From: Marmoricola sp. Leaf446 | GTDB lineage: Bacteria; Actinomycetota; Actinomycetes; Propionibacteriales; Nocardioidaceae | Direction of reading: 5' to 3' | Assembly: GCF_001424755.1 (NCBI RefSeq) | Contig: NZ_LMRF01000001.1 | Coordinates: 1,083,744 to 1,147,743 of the forward strand | Length of the DNA: 64,000 nucleotides | Part shown: piece after piece, positions 34,645 through 43,304 of the stretch | How the letters are laid out: the number at the start of each line of letters is the position of its first letter | Position numbering within the stretch: the first letter of the stretch is position 1 | Notes under the pieces: model-generated | Database searches by the model: none | Told to the model about the DNA's origin: nothing | The model's input: the letters and a program-made list of their open reading frames with translations, nothing else | Translations under genes and position numbers: made by a program

Positions 34645-35765
34645 GGGGTTCCCTCCTTCTGCTCCCGGTGGGGAGCGTCTGTGGCGGCCGACGCGTCGTC
34701 GCGCTGGCCCGCCTCTCGCCGGATCTTGCGCCCGATCGCGGCGTCCTTGTCACGCTGCTTGCGCAGCTTCTTGATGTTGCGGGTGTCGCGCGGGGGCAGC
34801 TGCAGGTCCTCCTCGGCGGGCAACCCGGCCTGCAGCTGACGCCCCCGCTCGAGCTCGGAGTCGAGCTCGGCGCCGAAGAGCAGCGCCAGGTTGGTGATCC
34901 ACACGAACAACAGCGCCACGATCACCGAGGCGGCCGCGCCGTAGGTCTTGCTGTAGTTCGCGAACGTCGCGAGGTAGAGCCCGAAGGCCACCGAGGCGAC
35001 GACCCAGATGCCGATGGCCGCGGCCGCGCCCACCGAGATCCACTTGAACTTCGGCTGCTGGATGTTGGGGGTGACGTAGTAGAGCAGGCCCACGAGCACG
35101 ACGACCATGACCAGCACGAGGGGCCACTTCACGATCGCGAACGTCGTCACCGCGGCGTCGCCGAGGCCCACCACGTTGCCGATCGACTGCAGGATCGGTC
35201 CGGAGACCACCAGCAGCACGAGCACCGTCGCGGCGAGGAGCACCGAGACGAAGGTCAGCAGCAGCATCACCGGGCGGAGCTTCCAGAACGGACGCCCCTC
35301 CTCGATCTCGTAGATCTTGTTCATCGCGCGGCTGAAGGCGCCGACGTAGCCCGAGGCGGACCACAGCGCGGCGAGCAGACCCACGACGAGGCCGACGCCG
35401 GCGGCGTCGGACTGGGCCACCGAGGTCAGGAACGGCTCGATGGTGCCGAGGATCTGCGAGGAGACGAGCGGACGCAGGATCTTCAGCACGTTGTCGACCG
35501 CCGCGGCCGGGTCCGCGAAGACGCCGATGGTCGAGATCAGGGCGATCGCGGCCGGGAACACGGCCAGCACGGCGTAGTAGGTCAGCGCGGCCGCGAGGTC
35601 GGTGCACTGGTCCTCGGTGAACTCGTGCAGCGTCTTGCGCAGCACGTAGCCCCACGACTGCTTGCGCAGCTCGGTGGGCGACTCCGGCTTGTCCTCGTGC
35701 GAGGCCCCGTCAGGAGTCGAGGTCGAGACGTCGTCGCGGCTGCGGCGTACGTCGGACGCGCTCAC
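34641..35765 (-). CDS. YihY/BrkB-family inner membrane protein
   Basis: A 374-residue protein with about six transmembrane segments between residues 55 and 300. It shows the family motifs LAAALTYYAVLAVFPAAIAL, GLLAALWSASGYVGAFSRAM and TYGAAASVIVALLFVWITNL. Both termini are charged and cytoplasmic. The family was once called RNase BN in error; its role is unclear, with suggestions of transport or envelope integrity. The start is GTG and overlaps the DUF3618 stop (GTGA). Confidence 0.9.
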   Translation of the reverse strand: MSASDVRRSRDDVSTSTPDGASHEDKPESPTELRKQSWGYVLRKTLHEFTEDQCTDLAAALTYYAVLAVFPAAIALISTIGVFADPAAAVDNVLKILRPLVSSQILGTIEPFLTSVAQSDAAGVGLVVGLLAALWSASGYVGAFSRAMNKIYEIEEGRPFWKLRPVMLLLTFVSVLLAATVLVLLVVSGPILQSIGNVVGLGDAAVTTFAIVKWPLVLVMVVVLVGLLYYVTPNIQQPKFKWISVGAAAAIGIWVVASVAFGLYLATFANYSKTYGAAASVIVALLFVWITNLALLFGAELDSELERGRQLQAGLPAEEDLQLPPRDTRNIKKLRKQRDKDAAIGRKIRREAGQRDDASAATDAPHREQKEGTP

Positions 35766-36010
35766 CGCCGGCTCCGCCAGGCGATGATGAGCAGCGCGAG
35801 CACCACACCGGCCGCGGCACCCGCGCCGGCGCCGACGAGGCCCGGCTCGGGGGAACCGTCGGCGGTCGTCGCGCGGTCCTTGACGCCGGCCACCTTGTTC
35901 TTGGCCTGGGCCTTGACGTCGAGCTTCTGGGTGAGCTGGTCGACGGTGCCGGCCAGCTGCTCGCGCTGCCGCTCGATGTCGGCCTGGATCTCCTGGGGGG
36001 TCTGGCTCAT
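35762..36010 (-). CDS. DUF3618 protein
   Basis: An 82-residue protein with the DUF3618 pattern TPQEIQADIERQREQLAGTV, DQLTQKLDVKAQAKNKVAGV and a C-terminal transmembrane helix (AAAGVVLALLIIAWRSRR). The coiled-coil-like first half probably lies in the cytoplasm. The function is unknown; the family usually sits beside DUF1469 holin-like and YtxH genes, as here. ATG 36010 overlaps the stop of the gene upstream by 4 bp. Confidence 0.87.
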   Translation of the reverse strand: MSQTPQEIQADIERQREQLAGTVDQLTQKLDVKAQAKNKVAGVKDRATTADGSPEPGLVGAGAGAAAGVVLALLIIAWRSRR

Positions 36011-36450
36011 GCGCGCTGTCCCTTCACGGTGGCGATGTCGTCCTTGAGGCCCTGCTGGGCCTTCTCGGGGGCGAGCGGGGTGGCCTGCTGGACCTGGCCC
36101 TTGCCGGTCAGGGCGAGGATCCCGGCGATCACGAACAGCACGACCGCGACGATCAGGGCGGCGAGCCAGCCGTCGAGCACGAGGCTGAGCGCGAGGACGG
36201 CGGTGGCGACGAGCGTGCCGAAGCCGAAGAAGGCGAGCAGCCCGGCGGCGCTGAACATGCCGATGCCGACGCCGACCTTCTTGCCCTTCTGGGCCAGCTC
36301 GGCCTGGGCGAGGCGCATCTCGGAGCGGATCAGCTCGGGCACCTGGGTGGTCAGCTGGTTGACCAGGGCGCCCAGCGTGGGGTCGGCTCCCTGGCGGGGG
36401 TCGTGGGTCTGGGTGGTGGGCACCGCGGTGGAGCCCGACTGATCGGTCAT
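36007..36450 (-). CDS. Phage holin-superfamily-like (DUF1469) membrane protein
   Basis: A 147-residue protein. An N-terminal helix (LGALVNQLTTQVPELIRSEM, RLAQAELAQKGKK) leads to two membrane helices (VGIGMFSAAGLLAFFGFGTL and ALIVAVVLFVIAGILALTGK), the typical DUF1469/PF07332 layout. Despite the phage holin superfamily name, no phage genes are near, and chromosomal copies pair with DUF3618. It is the first gene of the envelope operon, divergent from dnaG. The start ATG at 36450 lacks a strong Shine-Dalgarno sequence. Confidence 0.87.
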   Translation of the reverse strand: MTDQSGSTAVPTTQTHDPRQGADPTLGALVNQLTTQVPELIRSEMRLAQAELAQKGKKVGVGIGMFSAAGLLAFFGFGTLVATAVLALSLVLDGWLAALIVAVVLFVIAGILALTGKGQVQQATPLAPEKAQQGLKDDIATVKGQRA

Positions 36451-36544
36451 GGGTGACCCGTAGCCCGTTTGCCTCCCGCTCAAACCCCGGACCCCCCGCC
36501 GCGGCCGGGGCTGGATGTCGGCCGGCCCCCGTAGACTCCGCGTC

Positions 36545-38392
36545 GTGGCAGGGCGGATCAAGGACGAGGACATCGCGGAGGTCCGCGAGAAGACCCGCAT
36601 CGACGACGTCGTCGCCTCCTACGTCACCCTGCGCAACGCCGGCGGCGGCTCGATGAAGGGCCTGTGCCCCTTCCACGACGAGAAGTCCGCCTCCTTCCAC
36701 GTCACCCCCTCGCGCGGCTTCTACCACTGCTTCGGCTGCGGCGCGGGCGGCGACGTCATCAACTTCGTGATGGAGATGGACGGCCTCCCGTTCAGCGAGA
36801 CCGTCGAGCGCCTGGCCGAGAAGGTCGGGGTGCAGCTGCGCTACGAGGAGGGTGGCCCCGCGCGGCCCAAGGGCGGCCCGCAGCGGCCGCGGCTGGTCGA
36901 GGCCCACAAGGTCACCGCGCAGTGGTACGCCGAGCAGCTGGCCACCCCCGCCGCGCTCCAGGCCCGCCAGTTCCTCGACTCCCGCGGCTTCGACGCCGAG
37001 GCGGCCGCCCACTTCGGGGTGGGCTTCTCCCCGCGCGGCGGCGAGGACCTCTACCGCCACCTGCACCAGCTCGGCTTCACCGACGACGAGGTGGTCACCG
37101 CCGGGCTGGTGGGCCGCGGGCGCGGCCTCTACGACCGGTTCCGGGGCCGGCTGATGTGGCCGATCCGCGACAGCAGCGGCGACGTGATCGGCTTCGGCGC
37201 CCGGCGCATCTTCGAGGACGACCGGATCGAGGCGAAGTACCTCAACACCCCCGAGACGCCGATCTACAAGAAGAGCCAGGTGCTCTACGGCATCGACCTG
37301 GCCCGCCGCGAGATCGCCCGGTCGAGCCAGGCCGTGATCGTCGAGGGCTACACCGACGTGATGGCCTGCCACCTCGCGGGCGTCAAGACCGCCGTCGCGA
37401 CCTGCGGCACGGCGTTCGGCGACGACCACGCCCGCGTCGTACGCCGGCTGCTGCACGACCACGACGACTTCCGCGGCGAGGTCATCTTCACCTTCGACGG
37501 CGACGAGGCCGGGCAGAAGGCCGCGCTGCGCGCCTTCGAGGGCGACCAGGTCTTCGCCGGGCAGACCTATGTCGCTGTCGAGCCGACCGGCATGGACCCC
37601 TGCGACCTGCGGCTGAGGTCGGGCGACGCCGAGGTGCGCGAGCTGGTGGCCCGCCGGGTGCCGCTCTACCGCTTCGTGCTGGCCAACGTGGTCCAGCGCT
37701 ACGACCTCGACCGCGCCGACGGCCGCATCGACGCGATGCGCGAGGCGGCCAAGCTGGTGACGGCGATCCGCGACCGCTCCAAGGTCGACGCCTTCGCCCG
37801 TGAGCTCGCCGGCATGCTGGGCATCGAGCCCGCCGACGTGCAGCGTGCGGTCCGCACGGCCGCCTCACGCGGCTCGGCCCCGGTCGACGTCACGCCGCGC
37901 CAGCCCCAGGCCGACCTGCCCGACCCGCGCGACCCGCGGCTCTACCTCGAGCGCGAGGTGCTCAAGCTCGTGGTGCAGCACCCCACGGCGGTCCGCAGCA
38001 CCGCCGCCGACGTCGACGGCACCGACTTCACGCACGGCGCCTACCGCGCGCTGTGGTCGGCCGTGGCCGCTGTCGGGGGGCTGGCCGCCGCCGACGCCCA
38101 GTGGGCGGCGCGGTTGCGCGACAGCGTGGCGGACGAGCGGCTCAAGGCGCTGGTCAGCCAGCTCGCCGTCGAGCCGCTGCGGGCCACCGAGCCCGACGCG
38201 GCCTACGTCGCCCAGCACGTCCACCGGCTGCGCGAGCTGACGGCCCAGCGACGCATCGCCGAGCTCAAGTCCAAGCTGCAGCGCACCAATCCCGTCGAGC
38301 AGGCCGCCGACTACAACCGGATGTTCGGCGAGCTGGTCGCCCTCGAGCAGCACCGCCGCAGCCTGCGCGAGAAGGCGCTGGAGAGCCAGTGA
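36545..38392 (+). CDS. dnaG: DNA primase DnaG
   Basis: A 615-residue primase. The zinc-binding domain has CPFHDEKSASFHV and YHCFGCGAGGD. The catalytic core with TOPRIM motifs shows VIVEGYTDVMACHLAG and FTFDGDEAGQKAAL, and the C-terminal helical domain that binds the helicase follows. It synthesises RNA primers at the fork. GTG 36545 lies 7 nt after TAGACT (36532-36537), so the message is probably leaderless. An upstream in-frame start would place the -10 inside the gene. Its stop overlaps the next start (GTGA). Confidence 0.97.
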   Translation: MAGRIKDEDIAEVREKTRIDDVVASYVTLRNAGGGSMKGLCPFHDEKSASFHVTPSRGFYHCFGCGAGGDVINFVMEMDGLPFSETVERLAEKVGVQLRYEEGGPARPKGGPQRPRLVEAHKVTAQWYAEQLATPAALQARQFLDSRGFDAEAAAHFGVGFSPRGGEDLYRHLHQLGFTDDEVVTAGLVGRGRGLYDRFRGRLMWPIRDSSGDVIGFGARRIFEDDRIEAKYLNTPETPIYKKSQVLYGIDLARREIARSSQAVIVEGYTDVMACHLAGVKTAVATCGTAFGDDHARVVRRLLHDHDDFRGEVIFTFDGDEAGQKAALRAFEGDQVFAGQTYVAVEPTGMDPCDLRLRSGDAEVRELVARRVPLYRFVLANVVQRYDLDRADGRIDAMREAAKLVTAIRDRSKVDAFARELAGMLGIEPADVQRAVRTAASRGSAPVDVTPRQPQADLPDPRDPRLYLEREVLKLVVQHPTAVRSTAADVDGTDFTHGAYRALWSAVAAVGGLAAADAQWAARLRDSVADERLKALVSQLAVEPLRATEPDAAYVAQHVHRLRELTAQRRIAELKSKLQRTNPVEQAADYNRMFGELVALEQHRRSLREKALESQ

Positions 38393-38982
38393 GCCCGACC
38401 TGGCACCTGCCCTGGTCCTCCCGCGACCCCGGGGCCGCCGCACCGCCCGCCGAGGTGCTCGGTCGGGCCGCCCTGCCCCGCGGGGAGAAGGTCCTGGCCG
38501 CGGCCACGACCGCCGACGGCACCTGGCTGCTCGGCACCCGCGAGCGGCTCGTCCTGGTCGAGGAGCGCGGCGTGACCTGGCTGGCCTGGGAGCGCGTCGA
38601 GGACGCCGCGTGGGACAGCGAGGGCGGCCGGCTGCGGCTGCGCGGGGTGGGCGACTACGGCCGCCGACGTCCGGAGTGGTCCTGGGAGATGGAGGAGCCG
38701 CCGCTGCTCCTGCAGCTGCTGCGCGAGCGCGTGACGGCCAGCATCGTGCTCCAGCGCAAGGTCCCGGTGCGTGCCGGCCAGGGCGTCACCGTCATCGCCC
38801 GCCGCAGCCCGGTGGGGGGCCCGGTGGCCTGGATGCACAGCTACGACGCCGGTCTGGACCCCGACGACCCCGAGGTGCAGGCCGTCTCCGACCTGGCCCT
38901 CACACAGGCCCGCTCCGAGCTCGGCGAGGCCGCCGACGGCACCTCCCTGGCCGACCGCGTCGGGCGGCCCGGCCCGATTTAG
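38389..38982 (+). CDS. Conserved hypothetical protein coupled to dnaG
   Basis: A 197-residue soluble protein. Its first half is beta-rich (VLAAATTADGTWLLGTRERL, LVEERGVTWLAWERVEDAAW), suggesting a PH-like or small beta-barrel fold. A helix (LLLQLLRERVTASIVLQRKV) and a strand-rich end follow. It resembles the uncharacterised proteins often found just downstream of dnaG in actinomycetes. The GTG overlaps the dnaG stop, implying coupling, but no activity can be assigned. A tRNA gene follows. Confidence 0.8.
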   Translation: MSPTWHLPWSSRDPGAAAPPAEVLGRAALPRGEKVLAAATTADGTWLLGTRERLVLVEERGVTWLAWERVEDAAWDSEGGRLRLRGVGDYGRRRPEWSWEMEEPPLLLQLLRERVTASIVLQRKVPVRAGQGVTVIARRSPVGGPVAWMHSYDAGLDPDDPEVQAVSDLALTQARSELGEAADGTSLADRVGRPGPI

Positions 38983-39020
38983 CGCGCGCGGTCGGAGGTT
39001 GCTAGGGTTTGCGGGCGCGA

Positions 39021-39093
39021 TCCCCTGTAGCTCAATTGGCAGAGCATTCGACTGTTAATCGGAGGGTTGTTGGTTCGAGTCCAACCGGGGGAG
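39021..39093 (+). tRNA. tRNA-Asn (GTT)
   Basis: A 73-nt cloverleaf: acceptor TCCCCTG (39021-39027) with CGGGGGA, D stem GCTC/GAGC, anticodon loop CTGTTAA with anticodon GTT, T arm GTTGG-TTCGAGT-CCAAC and discriminator G. CCA is not encoded. A -10 box TAGGGT lies at 39003-39008. Confidence 0.96.
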
Positions 39094-39098
39094 CACAG

Positions 39099-39139
39099 CG
39101 ACGAAGGCCCTGATCCACTGCGGATCAGGGCCTTCGTCG
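39099..39139. terminator. Bidirectional terminator between tRNA-Asn and the PIG-L gene
   Basis: A perfect 18-bp stem (39099-39116 with 39122-39139) with a 5-nt loop starts 6 nt after the tRNA and ends 12 nt before the stop of the convergent deacetylase gene. Confidence 0.9.
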
Positions 39140-39150
39140 TACGCCGGGCC

Positions 39151-39903
39151 TCAGTCGCCCCAGCCCATCGGGAACACCTCGAAGGGTGCCGCCAGCGCCA
39201 CCCCGAGCCGCTGGCCGGTCGGTCGGGCGATGCCCTCGAGGAACTCCCGGGCGTCCCAGTCGGCCCAGCCGAGCCCGTCGATGTAGGCGCCGTGGGCCTC
39301 CAGCGAGGCCACCCCGGCGTCGAAGGTGTCGGTCGTGTCGACGGCGTGGGTGGACTCCGGCGACCCGAACGCCCACACCTCGCGGACCCCGCCCCAGGGC
39401 TCGAGGTCCCCGCCCTGACCGGTCAGCTGCTCGCCGAAGACCCACCGGTTGCCGGCGTCGCGCACGGCGTCGACGACCGCGCGGCCCACCGCGACGTGAT
39501 CGGCCTGGTTGAGGTTGCGACCGCCCCAGGTCTCACGGAAGTTGCCGGTGACCACCACGTCGGGGCGGTGGCGGCGGACCTGCTCGGCCAGCAGGCGGCG
39601 TAGCGGTACGCCGTGCTCGAGGACCCCGTCGGGCTGGTGCAGGAAGTCCACGACGTCGACCCCGACGATCCGGGCCGACGCGACCTGCTCGGCCTCGCGG
39701 ACGGTGCGGCAGTCGCCCGGCGCCAGGGCGTCGATGCCGGCCTCGCCGCTGGTCACCATCGTGTAGCCGACCCACTTGCCCTGCCCGGTCCAGCGGGCGA
39801 CCGCGGCGGCCGCGCCGAACTCCATGTCGTCGGGGTGGGCGACGATGCACAGCGCCCGGTCCCAGGTCTCGTCGAGGTGCTCCAGGGGCGGGGGTCGGTC
39901 CAT
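39151..39903 (-). CDS. PIG-L/LmbE-family deacetylase
   Basis: A 250-residue protein with the zinc motif AHPDDMEFGAAAAVARW near residue 22, GNFRETWGGRNLNQADHVAV with the third ligand, and a typical alpha/beta core. PIG-L enzymes deacetylate N-acetylglucosaminyl groups; in actinomycetes relatives act in mycothiol synthesis (MshB) or detoxification (Mca). This one is shorter than MshB and lacks its extended tail, so I leave the substrate open. The ATG lies 86 bp from the divergent helicase start. Confidence 0.88.
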   Translation of the reverse strand: MDRPPPLEHLDETWDRALCIVAHPDDMEFGAAAAVARWTGQGKWVGYTMVTSGEAGIDALAPGDCRTVREAEQVASARIVGVDVVDFLHQPDGVLEHGVPLRRLLAEQVRRHRPDVVVTGNFRETWGGRNLNQADHVAVGRAVVDAVRDAGNRWVFGEQLTGQGGDLEPWGGVREVWAFGSPESTHAVDTTDTFDAGVASLEAHGAYIDGLGWADWDAREFLEGIARPTGQRLGVALAAPFEVFPMGWGD

Positions 39904-39989
39904 GACCCGACGCTAGTGGCTGGCTCCGGGTGCGCAAGGGCACAGTCGGTCTGGTAAACGCGGGTCCGGCGGGGCACTACGCTTGGCCG

Positions 39990-41675
39990 GTGAACGAGAG
40001 CATCGAAGCAGTGGACGGCCTGAGGTTCGACGAGCTGGGTCTGGACCCCCGGGTGGAGAAGGTCCTCAAGGACGTCGGCTACGAGAGCCCCTCGGCGATC
40101 CAGGCGCAGGCGATCCCGCCGCTGCTCGACGGCCAGCACGTCGTCGGCCTGGCCCAGACCGGCACCGGCAAGACCGCGGCGTTCGCGCTGCCGATCCTCT
40201 CGCGCATCGACGTCAGCGAGGCCTCCCCGCAGGTGCTGGTGCTCGCGCCCACCCGTGAGCTGGCGCTCCAGGTCTCCGAGGCGTTCGGTCGCTACGCCGC
40301 CCACATCAAGGGCCTGCACGTGCTGCCCGTCTACGGCGGCCAGGGCTACGGCGTCCAGCTCTCCGCGCTGCGCCGCGGCGTCCACGTCGTCGTGGGCACG
40401 CCGGGCCGCGTGATGGACCACCTCGAGAAGGGCACCCTCGACCTCAGCGGCCTGCGCTTCGTGGTGCTCGACGAGGCCGACGAGATGCTCAACATGGGCT
40501 TCGCCGAGGACGTCGAGACGATCCTGGCCCGCACCCCTGAGGGCAAGCAGCTGGCGCTGTTCAGCGCGACGATGCCCTCGCAGATCCGCCGCATCATCAA
40601 GCGCTACGCACCCGGCGCCACCGAGATCACGGTGAAGAGCTCCTCGGGCACCGCCACCAACGTGACGCAGCGCTACCTCAAGGTGCCGCACCCGCGGAAG
40701 ATCGACGCCCTCACGCGCATCCTCGAGGTCGAGAACTTCGACGGCATGATCATCTTCGTCCGCACCAAGCACGCCACCGAGGAGCTCGCCGAGCGGCTCC
40801 GCGCCCGCGGCTTCGCCGCCCAGGCGATCAACGGCGACGTCGCCCAGGTGCAGCGCGAGCGCACCATCGACCAGCTGCGCAAGGGCAAGCTCGACATCCT
40901 CGTCGCCACCGACGTCGCGGCCCGCGGCCTCGACGTCGAGCGGATCAGCCACGTCGTCAACTACGACATCCCCACCGACACCGAGTCCTACGTCCACCGC
41001 ATCGGCCGCACCGGTCGCGCCGGGCGCAGCGGTGACGCGATCTCGTTCATCACCCCCCGCGAGAACTACCTGCTGCGCTCGATCGAGAAGGCCAACCGCA
41101 CCACGCTGGTGCAGATGCAGCTCCCGACCGTCGAGGACGTCAACGCCTTCCGGGTCACCAAGTTCACCCAGGCCATCACGCAGGCGCTGGGCGACAGCCA
41201 GCTCGGCGTCTTCCGCGAGCTCGTCGAGTCCTACGCCTCGGAGCACGACGTGCCGGTCGCCGACGTGGCCGCCGCCATCGCCGTCCTCGCCCAGGACGGC
41301 GAGCCGCTGTTCGTCGAGGACGTCCCCGAGGTGACCCCCGAGCGCCGCGAGCGTCGCGAGACCGGCAGCAACCTGGTGCCGTGGAAGATCCAGGTCGGCA
41401 AGCGCCACCGGGTCGAGCCGCGGATGATCGTCGGCGCGCTCGCCAACGAGGGGGGCCTGAAGCGCTCCGACTTCGGTCGTATCGACATCAAGCCGGCCTT
41501 CACCGTGGTCGAGCTCCCCGCCGACCTGTCGCAGGAGACCTTGGCCAAGCTCTCGGAGACCCGCATCTCGGGCGTGCTGATCGACCTCCAGCCCGACCGC
41601 GGCCCCCGTCGCGCCTCCGGCCCGCCCCGCAAGCACGACAGCGCTCCCCACAAGAAGCCGCGCCACAAGGGCTGA
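39990..41675 (+). CDS. deaD: DEAD-box RNA helicase (CsdA/DeaD type)
   Basis: A 561-residue helicase with the ordered motifs AQTGTGKT, PTRELA, TPGRVMD, VLDEADEML, SATMP, ATDVAARGLD and HRIGRTGRAGR. The C-terminal part carries a DbpA-like RNA-binding domain (IVGALANEGGLKRSDFGRID, FTVVELP) and a basic tail. It remodels rRNA or mRNA structure, particularly in the cold. GTG 39990 lies 6 nt after TACGCT (39978-39983), a leaderless start. An upstream in-frame start would add residues that look like promoter translation. Confidence 0.93.
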   Translation: MNESIEAVDGLRFDELGLDPRVEKVLKDVGYESPSAIQAQAIPPLLDGQHVVGLAQTGTGKTAAFALPILSRIDVSEASPQVLVLAPTRELALQVSEAFGRYAAHIKGLHVLPVYGGQGYGVQLSALRRGVHVVVGTPGRVMDHLEKGTLDLSGLRFVVLDEADEMLNMGFAEDVETILARTPEGKQLALFSATMPSQIRRIIKRYAPGATEITVKSSSGTATNVTQRYLKVPHPRKIDALTRILEVENFDGMIIFVRTKHATEELAERLRARGFAAQAINGDVAQVQRERTIDQLRKGKLDILVATDVAARGLDVERISHVVNYDIPTDTESYVHRIGRTGRAGRSGDAISFITPRENYLLRSIEKANRTTLVQMQLPTVEDVNAFRVTKFTQAITQALGDSQLGVFRELVESYASEHDVPVADVAAAIAVLAQDGEPLFVEDVPEVTPERRERRETGSNLVPWKIQVGKRHRVEPRMIVGALANEGGLKRSDFGRIDIKPAFTVVELPADLSQETLAKLSETRISGVLIDLQPDRGPRRASGPPRKHDSAPHKKPRHKG

Positions 41676-41748
41676 GCCGGTCGGGCCCCGCCGACGGTCG
41701 CGCCCTCCGCTGGAGCGGCATCGTGGCCCGACTAGGCTCCCCGACCGA

Positions 41749-41822
41749 GGGGCGGTAGCTCAGCTGGTCAGAGCAGAGGACTCATAATCCTCCGGTCGTG
41801 GGTTCAAGCCCCACCCGCCCTA
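41749..41822 (+). tRNA. tRNA with CAT anticodon (elongator Met or Ile2)
   Basis: A 74-nt cloverleaf: acceptor GGGGCGG (41749-41755) with CCGCCCT, the first pair being a G-U wobble, D arm GCTC/GAGC, anticodon stem GAGGA/TCCTC with loop CTCATAA, T arm GTGGG-TTCAAGC-CCCAC and discriminator A. Sequence alone does not decide between methionine and lysidine-modified isoleucine; the anticodon arm and variable loop resemble Ile2 forms of Gram-positive bacteria somewhat more. It is not an initiator, as the stem lacks the three G-C pairs. A -10 box TAGGCT lies at 41733-41738. Confidence 0.93.
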
Positions 41823-41902
41823 CGCCGGGGCCGGTCACGGCCGTCGTGACCGCCGGCCTGCGAGCCGACCCGCGCCCCCCGGGCCTGCGGTGACGGCCGG
41901 TC

Positions 41903-42901
41903 TCACCGGCGGCCGACCGACCGCCAGTCCGGCTGGTCCTCGAAGGCGGGGGTGCCGGGCAGCCTCGTGCGGTGGCTGCCGTCCGGTCGCATGGTCGCCA
42001 GGCCGACCCGGGGTGGCCCGTCGGCGGGGAACTCGCCGCTGACGAACAGGATGCGCCTGCCGTCGGGGGAGTAGACCGGGTCGGCGGCCCCCTGTCGGCC
42101 GGTCTCGTTGCGGGTCAGGTTGCGCAGCCGGGTGCCGTCGCGGCGGATCGTGAAGATGTCGCCGCGACTCCCCGCTCGGGTGCCGGCGGCCTCGAAGACG
42201 AGGTGCCGGCCGTCGGGGGACCAGTCGGCGTCCCCGGGGCGCAGCCGGCCGGTCGTGCGAAGGCGGCGCAGGTGGGATCCGTCGGGGTCGACCAGGTGGA
42301 GCGCCGAGGTCTCCTCGCCGGTCCCGGTGGGGACGTAGCGCGTGAACACGATCCGGCGGCCGTCGGGCGAGGCCTTCGGGGCGGTGTCGGAGCCGGCGCC
42401 GGCGGGGAGGGTGGTGACCCGGCGCAGGCCGCTGCCGTCGGGTCGGGAGGAGTAGACGCCCTGCCCGGCGGGGTAGTCGCCCTCGTCGGAGACGAACAGC
42501 AGCCGACGGCCGCCGGGGGTCCACGACGGGTCCCCGGCGTACCCGTCGCCGCCGGTGACCCGACGTACGCCGGACCCGTCGGCCCGCATCGTGAAGACGT
42601 CGTTGATGCCGACCTCGTCACCGGGGTCGGGGTCGGCCCGGTTGCTGTCGAAGGCGATCCGGCGGGCCCTCGGCGACCAGGTGGCCCAGCCACTGCCGGC
42701 GGCGCCGCTGGTGAGCTGCCGCTGCCGGGTCATGTCGATCCGCGCGGTCCACACCTGGAGGTTGCCGCCGCTGTCTGGTCGACCGAAGACGATGCGCCCG
42801 TTGTCCCCGGGGTACGCCGCCTCGGCCGGTCCGGCTGCCAGCCCGGAGGCGAGCAGCAGCCCGCACAGGACTCCCGTGGTCGTGCCGTGGGGGTGGGTCA
42901 T
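41903..42901 (-). CDS. Secreted PD40/TolB-like beta-propeller protein
   Basis: A 332-residue protein with a cleavable signal peptide (GVLCGLLLASGLAAGPAEAA). It then has about six PD40-type repeats recognisable as WSPRARRIAFDSNRADPD, WTPGGRRLLFVSDEGD, SPDGRRIVFTRY, WSPDGRHLVFEAAG and YSPDGRRILFVSGE, each alternating with DGSGxRRxT segments. The six-bladed propeller probably binds an exported or envelope partner; no catalytic residues are evident. AGGAG lies 7 nt before the ATG. It is a single gene, downstream of nothing in the same direction within 160 bp. Confidence 0.85.
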   Translation of the reverse strand: MTHPHGTTTGVLCGLLLASGLAAGPAEAAYPGDNGRIVFGRPDSGGNLQVWTARIDMTRQRQLTSGAAGSGWATWSPRARRIAFDSNRADPDPGDEVGINDVFTMRADGSGVRRVTGGDGYAGDPSWTPGGRRLLFVSDEGDYPAGQGVYSSRPDGSGLRRVTTLPAGAGSDTAPKASPDGRRIVFTRYVPTGTGEETSALHLVDPDGSHLRRLRTTGRLRPGDADWSPDGRHLVFEAAGTRAGSRGDIFTIRRDGTRLRNLTRNETGRQGAADPVYSPDGRRILFVSGEFPADGPPRVGLATMRPDGSHRTRLPGTPAFEDQPDWRSVGRR

Positions 42902-43070
42902 CGTGTCGCTCCTGACTCGGCCCCCGCCCCCTGAGTGGACGCCCCACCCCTCGCCACGTCAACGCTGGCGCGCGAACGCGCTAGCCCGGAGACGTGCGTC
43001 CGTGCCGGCCCCTTCCCGCCGTCGCGGATCTGTGCCTCGGTCGCGGGCGACCCGGTGGAGCCCCTCCGGC

Positions 43071-43292
43071 TCAGCGTGCCCGGCGCCACAACCACCGGGC
43101 GAGCAGGACCACCGGCCCGGCGAAGGGGACGACGAAGGTCAGCAGCACCAGCGTGAGGGCGAAGCCGACCGACCACTCGTGCCGGACCAGCTTCCAGATC
43201 GCGAAGCCGGCGAAGACCACGGCGACCGCCGCCGCGACCGCGAACCACACCTCGACCCCGGTCGGGGCGAGCGGCGCGGGCTCGTCGAACAC
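43071..43292 (-). CDS. Small two-helix membrane protein
   Basis: A 73-residue protein with two hydrophobic helices (VWFAVAAAVAVVFAGFAIWK and ALTLVLLTFVVPFAGPVVLL) and a basic end (RWLWRRAR). The topology resembles phospholipase_D-nuclease N-terminal or PLDc_N-like small proteins, but no family assignment is secure. The GTG start is preceded by a strong GAGGAGGAGG. It lies 12 bp after the luciferase-like monooxygenase gene, so it is probably the second gene of that operon. Confidence 0.8.
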   Translation of the reverse strand: MFDEPAPLAPTGVEVWFAVAAAVAVVFAGFAIWKLVRHEWSVGFALTLVLLTFVVPFAGPVVLLARWLWRRAR

Positions 43293-43304
43293 GTCCCCTC
43301 CTCC

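Noticed and set aside
36007..36450. Prophage suspected from the holin-like gene
   Set aside because: No other phage gene, integrase or attachment site; the neighbours are chromosomal membrane families.
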